A stretch of 64,000 nucleotides of DNA from Blastococcus atacamensis (GTDB lineage: Bacteria > Actinomycetota > Actinomycetes > Mycobacteriales > Geodermatophilaceae). The DNA lies in assembly GCF_002938425.1 (NCBI RefSeq), contig NZ_POQU01000008.1, forward strand, positions 1 through 64,000, read 5' to 3'. Below, in pieces: positions 23,760-32,019 of this stretch. The notes beneath the pieces were generated by a model that ran no database searches, had not been told where the DNA came from, and saw only the letters and a list, made by a program, of their open reading frames with translations. Position 1 is the stretch's first letter; every line of letters begins with the position of its first letter. The position numbers were made by a program, and so were the translations under genes.

Positions 23760-24368
23760 CACCCTGGCACGAGGAGGAGCGCGCGTAGCCCTGCTCCCGC
23801 GCCGCCCGCTGGGCCCGACGGGCCGCGCAGAGCACCTGTCCGACGGCGGCGCCGAGCTGCCTCGCGCAGTGAGCGGCCCGGCGAAGGGCACGCGGACGTC
23901 GGTGTGCCCCAGCGGGCGCTCGACGCGCAGCCGGAACCCGAAGCGGTCCAGACCGAGCGGCCGGACGACGTCGGCGGCCCCGACCAGGCCCGCAGGCAGG
24001 CGCCCGGCCAGCAGCCCGAGGACGTCGGCGTGGTCGGAGGCCAGGTGCCGCAGGGTGTCGGACCCGATGCCGGCCAGCGGGTCGGGACGGGCGGCGAGGA
24101 AGTCGCCGGGGCTCACGTCGACGGTCGTTCCGCACTCCCCCAGCACGACCTCGGCCAGGCCGAGCCGCAGCAGCGCGGCGGTGCGGCCGACGACGAGCAG
24201 CACCTGTCCCGCCGCGGTGACGGTGTGGGCCGGCAGCCGGCTGCCGCCGATACCGCTGGCGCAGACGGTGGCGGCGGCGCGGGTGGCGACGGTCCGGGGG
24301 GGCTCGGCGGCCCGGGGGCGAAGGTCGTCGTCGGAACGGCGTCCGTGCGCGGGCGGGCTCGGGCGGAT
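23760..24368 (-). pseudogene. Decayed DUF2470 (heme-utilisation-like) gene
   Basis: The minus strand encodes recognisable DUF2470 parts: RTVATRAAATVC...PAHTVTAAGQVLLVV near the start, then VVLGECGTTVDVSPGDFLAARPDP and LRHLASDHADVLGLLAGRL...LGLDRFGFRLRVE...VRVPFAGPL. About 70 residues between the first two blocks are missing. A GAGGAGGGG ribosome site (24377-24385) is followed eight bases later by ATC, not ATG or GTG. The end runs out of frame into the next gene. Together these indicate a dead gene with an internal deletion. Confidence 0.5.
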
Positions 24369-24434
24369 CTGCGCGACCCCTCCTCGGCTGAGTTAGGGCA
24401 GCCTGACGACGGCAGTGCCCCAGGGGCCAGGAGG

Positions 24435-24737
24435 TCAGCGGGCGGAACCGCTCCGATGCTGCGCGATCCGCAGCAGGAGCACCAGCACGGCACAGACGAG
24501 GACCAGGCGGACACCGTTCCCCGCCTCCCCGGCCCAGCCGAGGGCGATCACCGGCAGCCCGACGGCCAGGCCCAGCAGGAAGCCGCGAAGAACACGCCTG
24601 CCGACGGAGGTGCGGGACTCGAAGCCCTGCGCGACGGAGACCGGGATCCCCGCGGCCGCTGCCCAACGGGCGACGGCAGCGTCGACGTCGGTCCCGGCAT
24701 CGTCCCGGATTGCCTGGGTCGTCGTCCCGCGCTCCAC
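24435..24737 (-). CDS. Small two-helix membrane protein
   Basis: 100 aa from GTG 24737. Hydrophilic N-terminal half (TQAIRDDAGTDVDAAVARWAAAAGIPV), then two hydrophobic helices (GFLLGLAVGLPVIALGW and LVLVCAVLVLLLRIAQ). Family not recognised. It stands alone between the DUF2470 remnant and the acidic EQ-repeat protein. Confidence 0.55.
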   Translation of the reverse strand: MERGTTTQAIRDDAGTDVDAAVARWAAAAGIPVSVAQGFESRTSVGRRVLRGFLLGLAVGLPVIALGWAGEAGNGVRLVLVCAVLVLLLRIAQHRSGSAR

Positions 24738-24804
24738 CCGCCCACCATGACGGAGAGTGACGGCGGGGGCAGCCCGGACCGGAGGATTCACCCGCCCGGC
24801 GGAC

Positions 24805-25077
24805 TCAGTCGCGGACGTCGTCCTCGTCCAGCGGCACGTCGGCCTCCTGCTCCAGGACGTCGGCGTCGTTCGCCTCGCGGTCGCCGAGCGGGCCCCGCGG
24901 GGTGCCGGCCTCCCCCGGCCGGGCCGAGAGCTGCTGCTCCAGGGCGTCGGCCTCGGTCGCCTCCCCGATCGGCGCGCCGGCCTCGGCCGCGCGGCTCACC
25001 GCCGGCGGGTCGAGCAGCGCCTGCTGCTCCGCGCGGTCGGCGTCGGGCACGTCGCTCGAGAACCCGGGCTCGGTCAC
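24805..25077 (-). CDS. Small acidic protein with three D-A-D-x-x-E-Q repeats (DUF5709-like)
   Basis: 90 aa, strongly acidic, no hydrophobic core. Three copies of a short motif: DADRAEQQALLD, EADALEQQLSA and NDADVLEQEADV, separated by Pro/Gly-rich linkers. This resembles the DUF5709 type of actinobacterial proteins, of unknown function, probably disordered. GTG 25077 has GGGGAG five bases upstream. Confidence 0.7.
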   Translation of the reverse strand: MTEPGFSSDVPDADRAEQQALLDPPAVSRAAEAGAPIGEATEADALEQQLSARPGEAGTPRGPLGDREANDADVLEQEADVPLDEDDVRD

Positions 25078-25207
25078 GTCGTCTCCCCTCGAAGCAGGTC
25101 AGGTCTCCCCCATCGTGCCGGTCCGGCCGCCTCCCGGCAGGCCGAGCTGGTGTGACGGAGACGACCAACCCGTGACGGGCCGCCGGATGCCAGGCACAAT
25201 CGGATCG

Positions 25208-25411
25208 ATGGACACGCCCGGGGACTACGAGTTCGCGCCGCTGCGGATCCCTCCGGGCACGTCCCGGTCGGCGGCGGCGACCATGCTGAGCCTGCAGTCC
25301 GAGGTCGGTGGCTGGGAACTCGCCCGCCTGCAGCTGCACGCCGACGGCACGCGCAAGGTGATCATGCGCCGCCGCGCCCGGCTGTCCTACCTGCCCAAGC
25401 CGGTCATCTAG
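25208..25411 (+). CDS. DUF5703 protein (Rv2137c-like)
   Basis: 67 aa. [51 protein letters not shown] is the whole conserved domain of DUF5703. Function unknown. Its proximity to uppP and the histidine phosphatase matches mycobacterial gene order. CACAAT seven bases before the ATG is a weak leaderless-type -10. Its 3' end overlaps the convergent pentapeptide gene by 8 bp. Confidence 0.85.
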   Translation: MDTPGDYEFAPLRIPPGTSRSAAATMLSLQSEVGGWELARLQLHADGTRKVIMRRRARLSYLPKPVI

Positions 25412-26240
25412 GCAGCGGTCCCCTCCAGTGCGGCGGGTGCTCGAGCGCGGCCGGCAGCCTCGTGCTCGCATCCCCCCGGGCGGCGGTCACCTGCGGCCGG
25501 GTGAGGAACAGGCACCGGCTCAGGTCCGCGCCCCGGAGGTCGGCGGCGCGCAGATCGGCGCCGAGCAGGTCGGCGGAGCCGAGGTCCGCGCCGCGCAGAT
25601 CGGCACCGATGAGGTAGGCGCCCCGCAGGCTCGCGTCGCGCAGGTCGGTGCGGCGCAGGTCCCGGCCCATCAGCTCGGCACCCCGCCGGTTCCGGGCTCG
25701 GGGCCCGCGCACGAGCTCGCTCACCCGGCCCAGCAGCTCGCCCACGGGTGCGCGGTGTGCCCCGGCGTCCAGGGCGGCGAGCTCCTCGGCGCTCCGCCGG
25801 GTGAGCTGCTCGATCTCCCGTCGACGGGCAGCGGCCTCCGCGTGCAGCGGCGAGGCCGCCGGCAGGGCGAGCACCTCGGAGAGATACCACAGCGTCTCGT
25901 GCAGCTGGCGCATCACCGGCAGGACGGCGAACTGCTGCGACGCCAGCTCCGGCGAGTCGCGCCAGCTGCGGCCGCCGAAGGTGCCCTGGGTGATGTGCTG
26001 GCCGGCGCCGAAGCAGTCGAACACCGTGCACCCCGGGAAGCCGCGCTCGCGCAGCTCGCCGTGGATGCCGCAGCGGAAGTCCCCGCCCAGGTGGCGGCAC
26101 GGGGTGCCCGCCGGCTTGTCGATCGCGAAGTCCGCCGAGGCGGCGAAGGCCGGCGCGACGCAGCACAGCCCGGCGCACCGCGAGCAGTCCGCCCGGAGGG
26201 AGGACCGGTCGTCGACGAGGGGTAGCGGATCGGACGGCAT
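25404..26240 (-). CDS. Pentapeptide-repeat protein with N-terminal cysteine cluster
   Basis: 278 aa. N-terminal part has a dense Cys pattern (CSRCAGLCC, then [13 protein letters not shown] and [10 protein letters not shown]), resembling YkgJ-type metal-binding motifs. The middle is helical. Residues about 195-250 are pentapeptide repeats A(D/S)Lx[22 protein letters not shown] and continuing. Such quadrilateral helices can mimic DNA or act as scaffolds; the fusion to a metal-binding N-terminus suggests a specific but unknown role. ATG 26240 chosen; GTG 26249 is also possible. Confidence 0.82.
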   Translation of the reverse strand: MPSDPLPLVDDRSSLRADCSRCAGLCCVAPAFAASADFAIDKPAGTPCRHLGGDFRCGIHGELRERGFPGCTVFDCFGAGQHITQGTFGGRSWRDSPELASQQFAVLPVMRQLHETLWYLSEVLALPAASPLHAEAAARRREIEQLTRRSAEELAALDAGAHRAPVGELLGRVSELVRGPRARNRRGAELMGRDLRRTDLRDASLRGAYLIGADLRGADLGSADLLGADLRAADLRGADLSRCLFLTRPQVTAARGDASTRLPAALEHPPHWRGPLPR

Positions 26241-26279
26241 GGCGGGCACCAGGCTAGGCGCCCGCCCCGCCCGGCCGGC

Positions 26280-27236
26280 TCAGGGAACGAGCACGACCTT
26301 GCCGACGGTGTCCCGGCTGGCCAGCTTCAGCAACGCCTGCGGAGCCTGGTCCAGGGGCAGCACCTCGCCGACGAGGGGGTCGACGGCGCCCTGCTCGACC
26401 AGCGCGACCAGCGCCTCGTGGGTCTCGGTGAAGACCGACGGCTCGTACTTGCGGTACAGGCCCCAGTGCAGGCCGACGACGCTGTAGTTCTTCACCAGCA
26501 GGTGGTTGGCCGGGGCATCGGGGATGCGGCCGCTGGTGAAGCCGACGACGACGATGCGACCCTCGAACGCGACGCACTTGCGCGACTTGTCGAAGACGTC
26601 GCCACCGACCGGGTCGTAGATGACGTCGGCGCCGCGGCCGCCGGTGACCTCCTTGACGATCGGGACGAAGTCCTCGGTCGTGTAGTCGATGACGTGGTCG
26701 GCGCCGAGGTCCGTGCAGACCTGGGTCTTGCGCGCGCCGCCCGCGGTGGCGATGACCGTGGCGCCGGCGGCCTTGCCCAGCTGGATCGCCGCGGTGCCGA
26801 CCCCACCGGCACCGGCGTGCACCAGCAGGGTCTCGCCCGCCTGCAGGTGCGCGCGGCGGTGCAGGCCGACGTAGCCGGTCTGGTAGGTCAGGTAGAGCGA
26901 CGCGGCCTTCTCGTCGGACATGGAGTCGGGCACCGGGAAGGCGGCCGCGGCGTCCATGAGCGCGTACTCGGCGAACGCGCCGGGACCACCGGCGGGCGAA
27001 CCGATGACCCGCTGCCCGGTTCCGACGATCTCGCCGCACAGCTCGACGCCGGGCGTGTAGGGCAGCGGAGGCTTCTCCTGGTACATGCCCATGGCCATCA
27101 GCACGTCGGGGAAGTTCAGCGCGGCCGCCCGCACCTTGACCAGCACCTGGCCCTCCCCGGGGGTGGGCTGGTCCACCTCGTCGAAGGACATGACCTGGGA
27201 GGGGTCGCCGAGCTCGTGGACTCGCCATGCACGCAT
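26280..27236 (-). CDS. NADPH:quinone oxidoreductase (QOR family)
   Basis: 318 aa MDR-superfamily oxidoreductase without the catalytic-zinc cysteines. GroES-like N-terminal domain (PGEGQVLVKVRAAALNFPDVLMAMG), Rossmann domain LLVHAGAGGVGTAAIQLGKAAGATVIATAG, DVIYDPVGGDVF. Reduces quinones or enals using NADPH. ATG 27236 is used; another lies three codons in. Confidence 0.92.
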   Translation of the reverse strand: MRAWRVHELGDPSQVMSFDEVDQPTPGEGQVLVKVRAAALNFPDVLMAMGMYQEKPPLPYTPGVELCGEIVGTGQRVIGSPAGGPGAFAEYALMDAAAAFPVPDSMSDEKAASLYLTYQTGYVGLHRRAHLQAGETLLVHAGAGGVGTAAIQLGKAAGATVIATAGGARKTQVCTDLGADHVIDYTTEDFVPIVKEVTGGRGADVIYDPVGGDVFDKSRKCVAFEGRIVVVGFTSGRIPDAPANHLLVKNYSVVGLHWGLYRKYEPSVFTETHEALVALVEQGAVDPLVGEVLPLDQAPQALLKLASRDTVGKVVLVP

Positions 27237-27369
27237 GCCCCCGACCTTGCCAGAGCGCTGGTGACCGTCGTCACGGGGGCCGGGGGTTCCTCTCGCCGGA
27301 GCGGCGCGGGCGTGTCAGGGTGCGGTTCGTTCGGCCGCCCGTCCCAGCGGCGGCCCGGGAGGGGACCTG

Positions 27370-27942
27370 ATGCTCCAGCAGCTGACCGACCGCCTGCGAT
27401 TCCTGGGGGCGTTCGCCGCCAACCCGCGGCAGGTCGGTGCCGTTCTTCCGACGTCACGGACGGCGGTGCGGGACATGCTGGACCTCGCCGACGTCCCCGG
27501 CGCCGACCTGGTCGTCGAACTGGGCGCCGGCACCGGCGCGCAGACCCAGGAGATCCTGGCCCGGATGAAGCCCGGCGCCCGCCTGGTGACCCTCGAGATC
27601 GATCCGCGGCTGGCCAAGCTGCTCGACCAGCGGTTCGACGACCCGCGGGTGCAGGTGGTGTGCGACTCCGCGGAGAACCTGGCCGAGCACCTGGGCGGGG
27701 ACAAGGCCGACGTCATGGTCTCCGCGCTGCCCTACACCTCGCTGGAGCAGCGGCTGCGGCAGCGGATCCTCGACGTGCTGCCCGGCGCGCTGGCCGAGGA
27801 CGGCACCGTCGTCGTCATCCAGTACTCGCCGCTGATGCTGGCCGACTTCCGCAGGCGGTTCCGCACCGTGACCTGGCGGATCACACCGTGGAACGTGCCG
27901 CCGGCATTCCTCTTCGCCTGCCGCGGACCCGTCGTCGACTGA
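27370..27942 (+). CDS. Class I SAM methyltransferase (PmtA / RsmA-like)
   Basis: 190 aa. LRFLGAFAANPRQVGAVLPTSR start, SAM motif VVELGAGTGAQTQEIL, acidic loop LEIDPRL, motif IV MVSALPYTSL. This arrangement is that of phospholipid N-methyltransferase-like proteins related to rRNA adenine dimethylases. Substrate uncertain. GGAGGGGACCTG precedes the ATG. Confidence 0.85.
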   Translation: MLQQLTDRLRFLGAFAANPRQVGAVLPTSRTAVRDMLDLADVPGADLVVELGAGTGAQTQEILARMKPGARLVTLEIDPRLAKLLDQRFDDPRVQVVCDSAENLAEHLGGDKADVMVSALPYTSLEQRLRQRILDVLPGALAEDGTVVVIQYSPLMLADFRRRFRTVTWRITPWNVPPAFLFACRGPVVD

Positions 27943-27946
27943 CGGG

Positions 27947-28210
27947 TCAGCGCGTCGACCGCGGTTCCTCGTCGTCGCCGGACACGAAGTTGCTGGGCAC
28001 GAAGGTCCCCAGCGAGCCGTTCTTCGAGAAGGCGGCCCACGTGTTCAGGCCCGTGGCGGCCACGACCATCAGGCACCAGAAGGCCAGGAACGCCTTCCCG
28101 CCACCCTCGGCGTCGCGGAGCATGCTGATGCCGAACACCAGCATGCCGATACCCATGACGATGCCGAGGACCGCGAAGGGCTTGCTCGGCTTGTAGCGCA
28201 TCGTGCGCAT
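27947..28210 (-). CDS. Small membrane protein, two helices
   Basis: 87 aa from ATG 28210, preceded by GGAAGGA. Helices at about residues 11-30 and 42-58 (FAVLGIVMGIGMLVFGISML and AFLAFWCLMVVAATGLNTWAAF), followed by a hydrophilic tail with GDDEEPRSTR. No family recognised. Ends 4 bp after the convergent methyltransferase. Confidence 0.7.
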   Translation of the reverse strand: MRTMRYKPSKPFAVLGIVMGIGMLVFGISMLRDAEGGGKAFLAFWCLMVVAATGLNTWAAFSKNGSLGTFVPSNFVSGDDEEPRSTR

Positions 28211-28309
28211 GGCGGGGGTCCTTCCGTTCCTGTCGACGTCGTCCAGGCGGGTCGATCCCCCTCCCACCGGCCGCCATCCTGACGGGGAACGGGCGGCCGC
28301 GCACGCGGA

Positions 28310-28339
28310 GGCGCCCCCCCTTACGGTGAAAGTGTGATG
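28310..28339 (+). repeat. Outer left inverted repeat
   Basis: GGCGCCCCCCC, TT, then ACGGTGAAAGTGTGATG. Matches the right end at all but one of the last 17 bases and at all of the first 11. Confidence 0.7.
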
Positions 28340-28591
28340 CCTGGTCAAGGGCGGGTTAGGCGGGGACCCTGTGGCCGCCCCCGACCCTTGATGCAGGTCG
28401 CGCAGGCGGCCGGCGTGTCGTCGGCGTGCCGCAGCGCCCTGCCGTGCCAGACCCCTGGCGGAGAGTGAGACGACCTTCAGGGCACATCCGCACCCCCAGT
28501 GGCTCGTTGGAGCAGCCGTGAATCATCTCTCCCGGCTTCTGCCCCCTCGCTCTCCCCGGCGACAGGGGGCACGGACCTGAGGTTTCGGCCG

Positions 28592-28912
28592 ATGCACCCG
28601 AGACGGGCGGATGCCCCTGGCGGCGCCCACCGCAACCGTCCCGGTGTTGCTTCCTGGCTCGCCGCAGCCACCCTGCTGGCCCTCGCGGTGCCGGTGATGT
28701 TTGTCAGCGCGTTCGGCGTGTACTACTTCGACGACCCCGGCCTCGCACGGCTGCGCAACATGGCGCCCGGTTTGACCTTGTCGGCGGTCATCGGCCTCGG
28801 CACCGCCACCGCTATCCGCTGGCTCCTGGGCGGCCCCTTGCCTGTCTGGCTGCTGCTCGGGGTGGCCCCCGCGCTGGTGGCCGGGCTCAACCACGCCGGG
28901 CTCATCCGCTGA
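28592..28912 (+). CDS. Small membrane protein, possible passenger of the IS-like element
   Basis: 106 aa from ATG 28592 (an in-frame GTG at 28499 would add 31 residues of low-quality sequence). Three hydrophobic helices: WLAAATLLALAVPVMFVSAF, LTLSAVIGLGTATAIRWLL and VWLLLGVAPALVAGL. No family recognised. It lies between the outer and inner left ends of the element, on the strand opposite the transposase. Confidence 0.5.
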   Translation: MHPRRADAPGGAHRNRPGVASWLAAATLLALAVPVMFVSAFGVYYFDDPGLARLRNMAPGLTLSAVIGLGTATAIRWLLGGPLPVWLLLGVAPALVAGLNHAGLIR

Positions 28913-28945
28913 GGTTGTGGTGCCCGTGGAAGTGCCGCAGGGAGC

Positions 28946-28974
28946 GGTCGCCTTCCTACGGTGAAAGAGCGATG
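28946..28974 (+). repeat. Internal left-type end
   Basis: GGTCGCCTTCCT then ACGGTGAAAGAGCGATG. Related to the outer left end over its whole length. Together with the right end it would bound a roughly 930-bp element holding only the transposase. Confidence 0.6.
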
Positions 28975-29805
28975 CTGGTCGGCTTCTTGGCCGGGAACCG
29001 GGTGCGTGGCGGGCCGGCTGCTGCGGCATCCAGGCGCGCAGGCTGGATGCCGAGAGGGGTTCGCACAGGTGAATGGGCACGCCCTTGCGGCCTCGCCCCC
29101 ACCGGGCCTGGACACCGCCGATGGCCCCGTAGTCCCGGTCGATGACCACCAGTTCGGGGCGCCCGGGCAGCTCGGCCAGGAACTCCTCCCAGGTCGCGCG
29201 GTCCTGAAGCGGGTAGGCGCGTAGCCGCCACAGCCGACCTCGTTGGGCTCCTGCCGGGTAGCCCCAGGCGGCCAGGACGCAGAACAGCTGGTTGGACGTC
29301 CCGGTGAAGCGGTCGGTGTACATGAAGCGGGTCGAGTCGAGCACCACGGACTCGGGCCACTCGGTTTCGGCGTGCGGCGCGGCGACGATCGGCCCGAGCT
29401 TCGACAGCCAGTCCGCGACCATCTGGTCGGACGCGACGGTCTTCTCGGCGCGCTGCACGGCCCCGTCGTCACCCCACGCCCGCCGACGCACCCGGGCGGC
29501 GGCGTCGGTGTAGGAGACCCCGCCGGCCAGGGACCACAGCGCGGTCGCGACTTCCTTCACGAGGTAGCGGCTGCTCCACAGCGCGGCCGGTCCGCCATCG
29601 ACCTCCAGTGGGCGATCGCACTCCTCGCAGGAATGGCCGTCACCAGGGTCCGACTCAAGCTGCCTTCGCCCATGAAGCGGTGGAAGGTGCCGTCGGGCTT
29701 GACGCAGCGATACCGCTGGCGGTGCCGCCCTTCGGTGCGCTGCGGGCCGTCGCGCACAACCTTCACCGAGGGGCAACCACGCGGGCACTTCGGCATTTCA
29801 GTCAT
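28975..29805 (-). pseudogene. Transposase (zinc-ribbon + DDE-like), frameshifted
   Basis: ORF start at 29805 encodes KCPRGCPSVKVVRDG and HRQRYRCVKPDGTFHRF, a zinc-ribbon head. The body continues in a second frame: HGRRQLESDPGDGHSCEECDRPLE, LVKEVATALWSLAGGVSYTDAAARVRRRAWG (HTH-like), VVLDSTRFMY and ELVVIDRDYGAIGGVQARWG (candidate catalytic Asp residues). The shift lies near the Phe-Met-Gly codons at about 29670. The second frame has no stop before the inner end. Family not assigned. A programmed shift as in two-ORF insertion sequences cannot be excluded. Confidence 0.65.
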
Positions 29806-29847
29806 CAGCCCGGCAATCGGCAGTGAAGGCCCCTTATTTCAGGAATC

Positions 29848-29875
29848 CATCACACTTCCACCGTGGGGGGGCGCC
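29848..29875 (-). repeat. Right inverted repeat
   Basis: Reverse complement reads GGCGCCCCCCC, ACGGTGGAAGTGTGATG. It ends three bases before the stop codon of the SDR gene. Confidence 0.7.
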
Positions 29876-29877
29876 GC

Positions 29878-30681
29878 TCAGCGCATGGACGGCGGGCGCA
29901 GCGCCTCCGGGACGACGGCCGTCTCGCCGGCCTCGGTGCGGGCCGCGGGCACGCCCTTGAACTTGTAGGGCACCGTCCCGACGCCGGGCTGGATGACGTA
30001 GGCCGCACCGGGCTCCCCCGCCTCCCACGCTCTGATCATCGCGTCGGCGACCTCCTCGGCGCTGAGCACCGGGAAGCCCGCGGCGGTGAACTGGTCGCGG
30101 ATCCGGTCGATGATCGCGGTGTCGGCGAATCCGGGGCAGATCGCGGTGATCGTCGTCCCCTCGGCGGTCAGCCGCGGCGCCATGGAGCGCACGAAGGCGA
30201 TCGCCCCGCCCTTGGCGACGCTGTACCCGGGGTCGGTCGCCATCGGCGAGAGCCCGGCCAGCGACGCCGTCACCACGATCGCCCCTCCCCCGGCCCGCTT
30301 GATCGCCGGGCGGGCGGCGGCGACGCCGTAGACGACGCCGAACAGGTCGATCTCGACCACGCGCATGAACTCCTCGAGGTCGAGGACGTCCTCGCTCTTG
30401 GCCGCCGAGATGCCGGCGTTGAGGTAGGCGGCGTCGAGCCGGCCGTGATCGCCCTCGATGCGGGAGACGAGCGCTTCGTTGGCCGCGCGGTCGGTGACGT
30501 CGAGGACCGCGAACTCGCAGCCCAGGTCGGCCGCGACCTGGCGGTTGCGCTCGCTGTCGAGGTCGGCGAGGACGACGGTGACCTCCCGCTCGCGCAGCTT
30601 CTTCGCCAGTGCTCGGCCGAAGCCACCGGTCCCACCGGTGATCAGCGCGACGGATCCGGGGCCAGGAGTGTTCTCGGTCAC
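29878..30681 (-). CDS. Short-chain dehydrogenase/reductase
   Basis: 267 aa. TGGTGGFGRALA nucleotide-binding loop (variant TGxxxGFG), NAGIS, catalytic Ser in VVTASLAGL and Tyr-x3-Lys in YSVAKG. Classical SDR, substrate unknown. GTG start. Its stop codon abuts the right end of the IS-like element, so the element inserted immediately downstream without breaking it. Confidence 0.92.
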   Translation of the reverse strand: MTENTPGPGSVALITGGTGGFGRALAKKLREREVTVVLADLDSERNRQVAADLGCEFAVLDVTDRAANEALVSRIEGDHGRLDAAYLNAGISAAKSEDVLDLEEFMRVVEIDLFGVVYGVAAARPAIKRAGGGAIVVTASLAGLSPMATDPGYSVAKGGAIAFVRSMAPRLTAEGTTITAICPGFADTAIIDRIRDQFTAAGFPVLSAEEVADAMIRAWEAGEPGAAYVIQPGVGTVPYKFKGVPAARTEAGETAVVPEALRPPSMR

Positions 30682-30693
30682 CCCCGCATCACA

Positions 30694-32019
30694 TCACGCG
30701 TTGCGGAGGAAGCGGTCGAGCACCCGGATGCCGAACTTCAGCGACTCCACCGGCACCCGCTCGTCGATGCCGTGGAACAACGAGGCGAAGTCCAGGTCCG
30801 GGGGCAGTCGCAGCGGGGAGAACCCGAAGCAGCGCATGCCCAGTCGCTCGAAGCTCTTGGCGTCCGTGCCGCCGCTCATGGTGAAGGGCACCGGCCGCGC
30901 GCCGTCGTCCTCGGCCTTGAGCGCGGCGACCATCTGGTCGACCAGCGGGCCGTCGAACGTCGTCTCCACCGCCTGGTTGTGCACCAGCCATTCGCGCCGC
31001 ACGCCCTGGCCCATGAGCGCGTCGAGCTGGCGCTCGAACTCCTCCTCCTGGCCGTAGAGGAAGCGGCCGTCGACGGTGGCGCTCGCCGTGCCGGGCACGA
31101 CGTTGGCCTTGTAGCCGGCCTGCAGCATCGTGGGGTTCGCCGTGTTGCGCAGCGCCGCGCCGATCATCCGGCTGAGGCTGCCGAGCCGGGCGAGGGCCAG
31201 CTCCGGCTCGGCCGGGTCGATCTCGATGCCGTACGCGTCCTCGACGGCGGCCAGGAACTCCCGCATCGGCGGGGTCAGGGTCAGCGGGAACCGGTGGTTG
31301 CCGATCCGCGCGACCGCCTCGGACAGCCGGGTGACGGCGTTGTCGTCGTGCACGAAGGAGCCGTGGCCGGGCTTGCCACCGACCGTCAGCCGCATCCAGC
31401 CCATGCCCTTCTCGGCGGTCTGGACGAGGTAGAGGCGCAGGTCGTCGCGGACGGTGATGCTGAAACCGCCGACCTCGCTGATGGCCTCGGTGCAGCCCGC
31501 GAACAGCTCCGGGTGCTCGTCGACCATGAAGGTCGCGCCGAGCCTGCCCCCGGCCTCCTCGTCGGCGAGGAACGCCAGGACGATGTCGCGCGGCGGCTGG
31601 ACGCCGGTGCGCGCCCAGTCGCGCACGAGTGCCAGCACCATGCAGTCCATGTCCTTCATGTCCACCGCGCCGCGACCCCAGATGTAGCCGTCGCGCTCCT
31701 CGCCGGAGAACGGGTGCACCGTCCACTCGGCGGGGTCGGCGGGAACGACGTCGAGGTGCCCGTGGACGAGCAGCGCGGGGCGGTTGCGGTCGGCGCCGGG
31801 AATCCGGGCGACCAGGCTGGCCCTCCCCCGCTCGGACTCGAAGATCTGCGAGGCGATGCCGACCTCGTCGAGCTTGACGGCGACCCACTCGGCGGCCTTG
31901 CGCTCCCCGGCGCCGGTCGCCGTGTCACCGGTGTTGGTGGTGTCGATCCGGATCAGGTCGCTGAGCAGCTCGGCCACCTCGGCCTGGGCGCCGGACAGCG
32001 GAGCGGGGGTCTCGGCCAT
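30694..32019 (-). CDS. M20-family metallopeptidase / carboxypeptidase
   Basis: 441 aa di-zinc hydrolase. Metal ligands visible: LLVHGHLDVVPAD (His, Asp), WGRGAVDMKD (Asp), LADEEAGG (catalytic Glu and ligand), SGGTDAKSF and the last ligand in FHGIDERVPVESL. Full length with dimerisation domain. Cleaves a peptide or N-acyl amino acid; substrate unknown. Its ATG overlaps, in opposite orientation, the ATG of the GGDEF gene within CCATGG. Lies 12 bp upstream of the SDR gene on the same strand. Confidence 0.93.
   Translation of the reverse strand: MAETPAPLSGAQAEVAELLSDLIRIDTTNTGDTATGAGERKAAEWVAVKLDEVGIASQIFESERGRASLVARIPGADRNRPALLVHGHLDVVPADPAEWTVHPFSGEERDGYIWGRGAVDMKDMDCMVLALVRDWARTGVQPPRDIVLAFLADEEAGGRLGATFMVDEHPELFAGCTEAISEVGGFSITVRDDLRLYLVQTAEKGMGWMRLTVGGKPGHGSFVHDDNAVTRLSEAVARIGNHRFPLTLTPPMREFLAAVEDAYGIEIDPAEPELALARLGSLSRMIGAALRNTANPTMLQAGYKANVVPGTASATVDGRFLYGQEEEFERQLDALMGQGVRREWLVHNQAVETTFDGPLVDQMVAALKAEDDGARPVPFTMSGGTDAKSFERLGMRCFGFSPLRLPPDLDFASLFHGIDERVPVESLKFGIRVLDRFLRNA

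Larger units (their letters stand above)
28310..29875. mobile_element. IS-like element with terminal inverted repeats and a possible passenger gene
   Basis: Outer ends are inverted repeats: GGCGCCCCCCC, then ACGGTGAAAGTGTGATG on the left (28310-28339), and on the right (reverse complement of 29848-29875) GGCGCCCCCCC then ACGGTGGAAGTGTGATG. A third related end lies inside at 28946-28974 in the left orientation. Transposase coding lies between the inner end and the right end; a small membrane-protein ORF lies between the two left ends. No target-site duplication is obvious. Confidence 0.7.
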
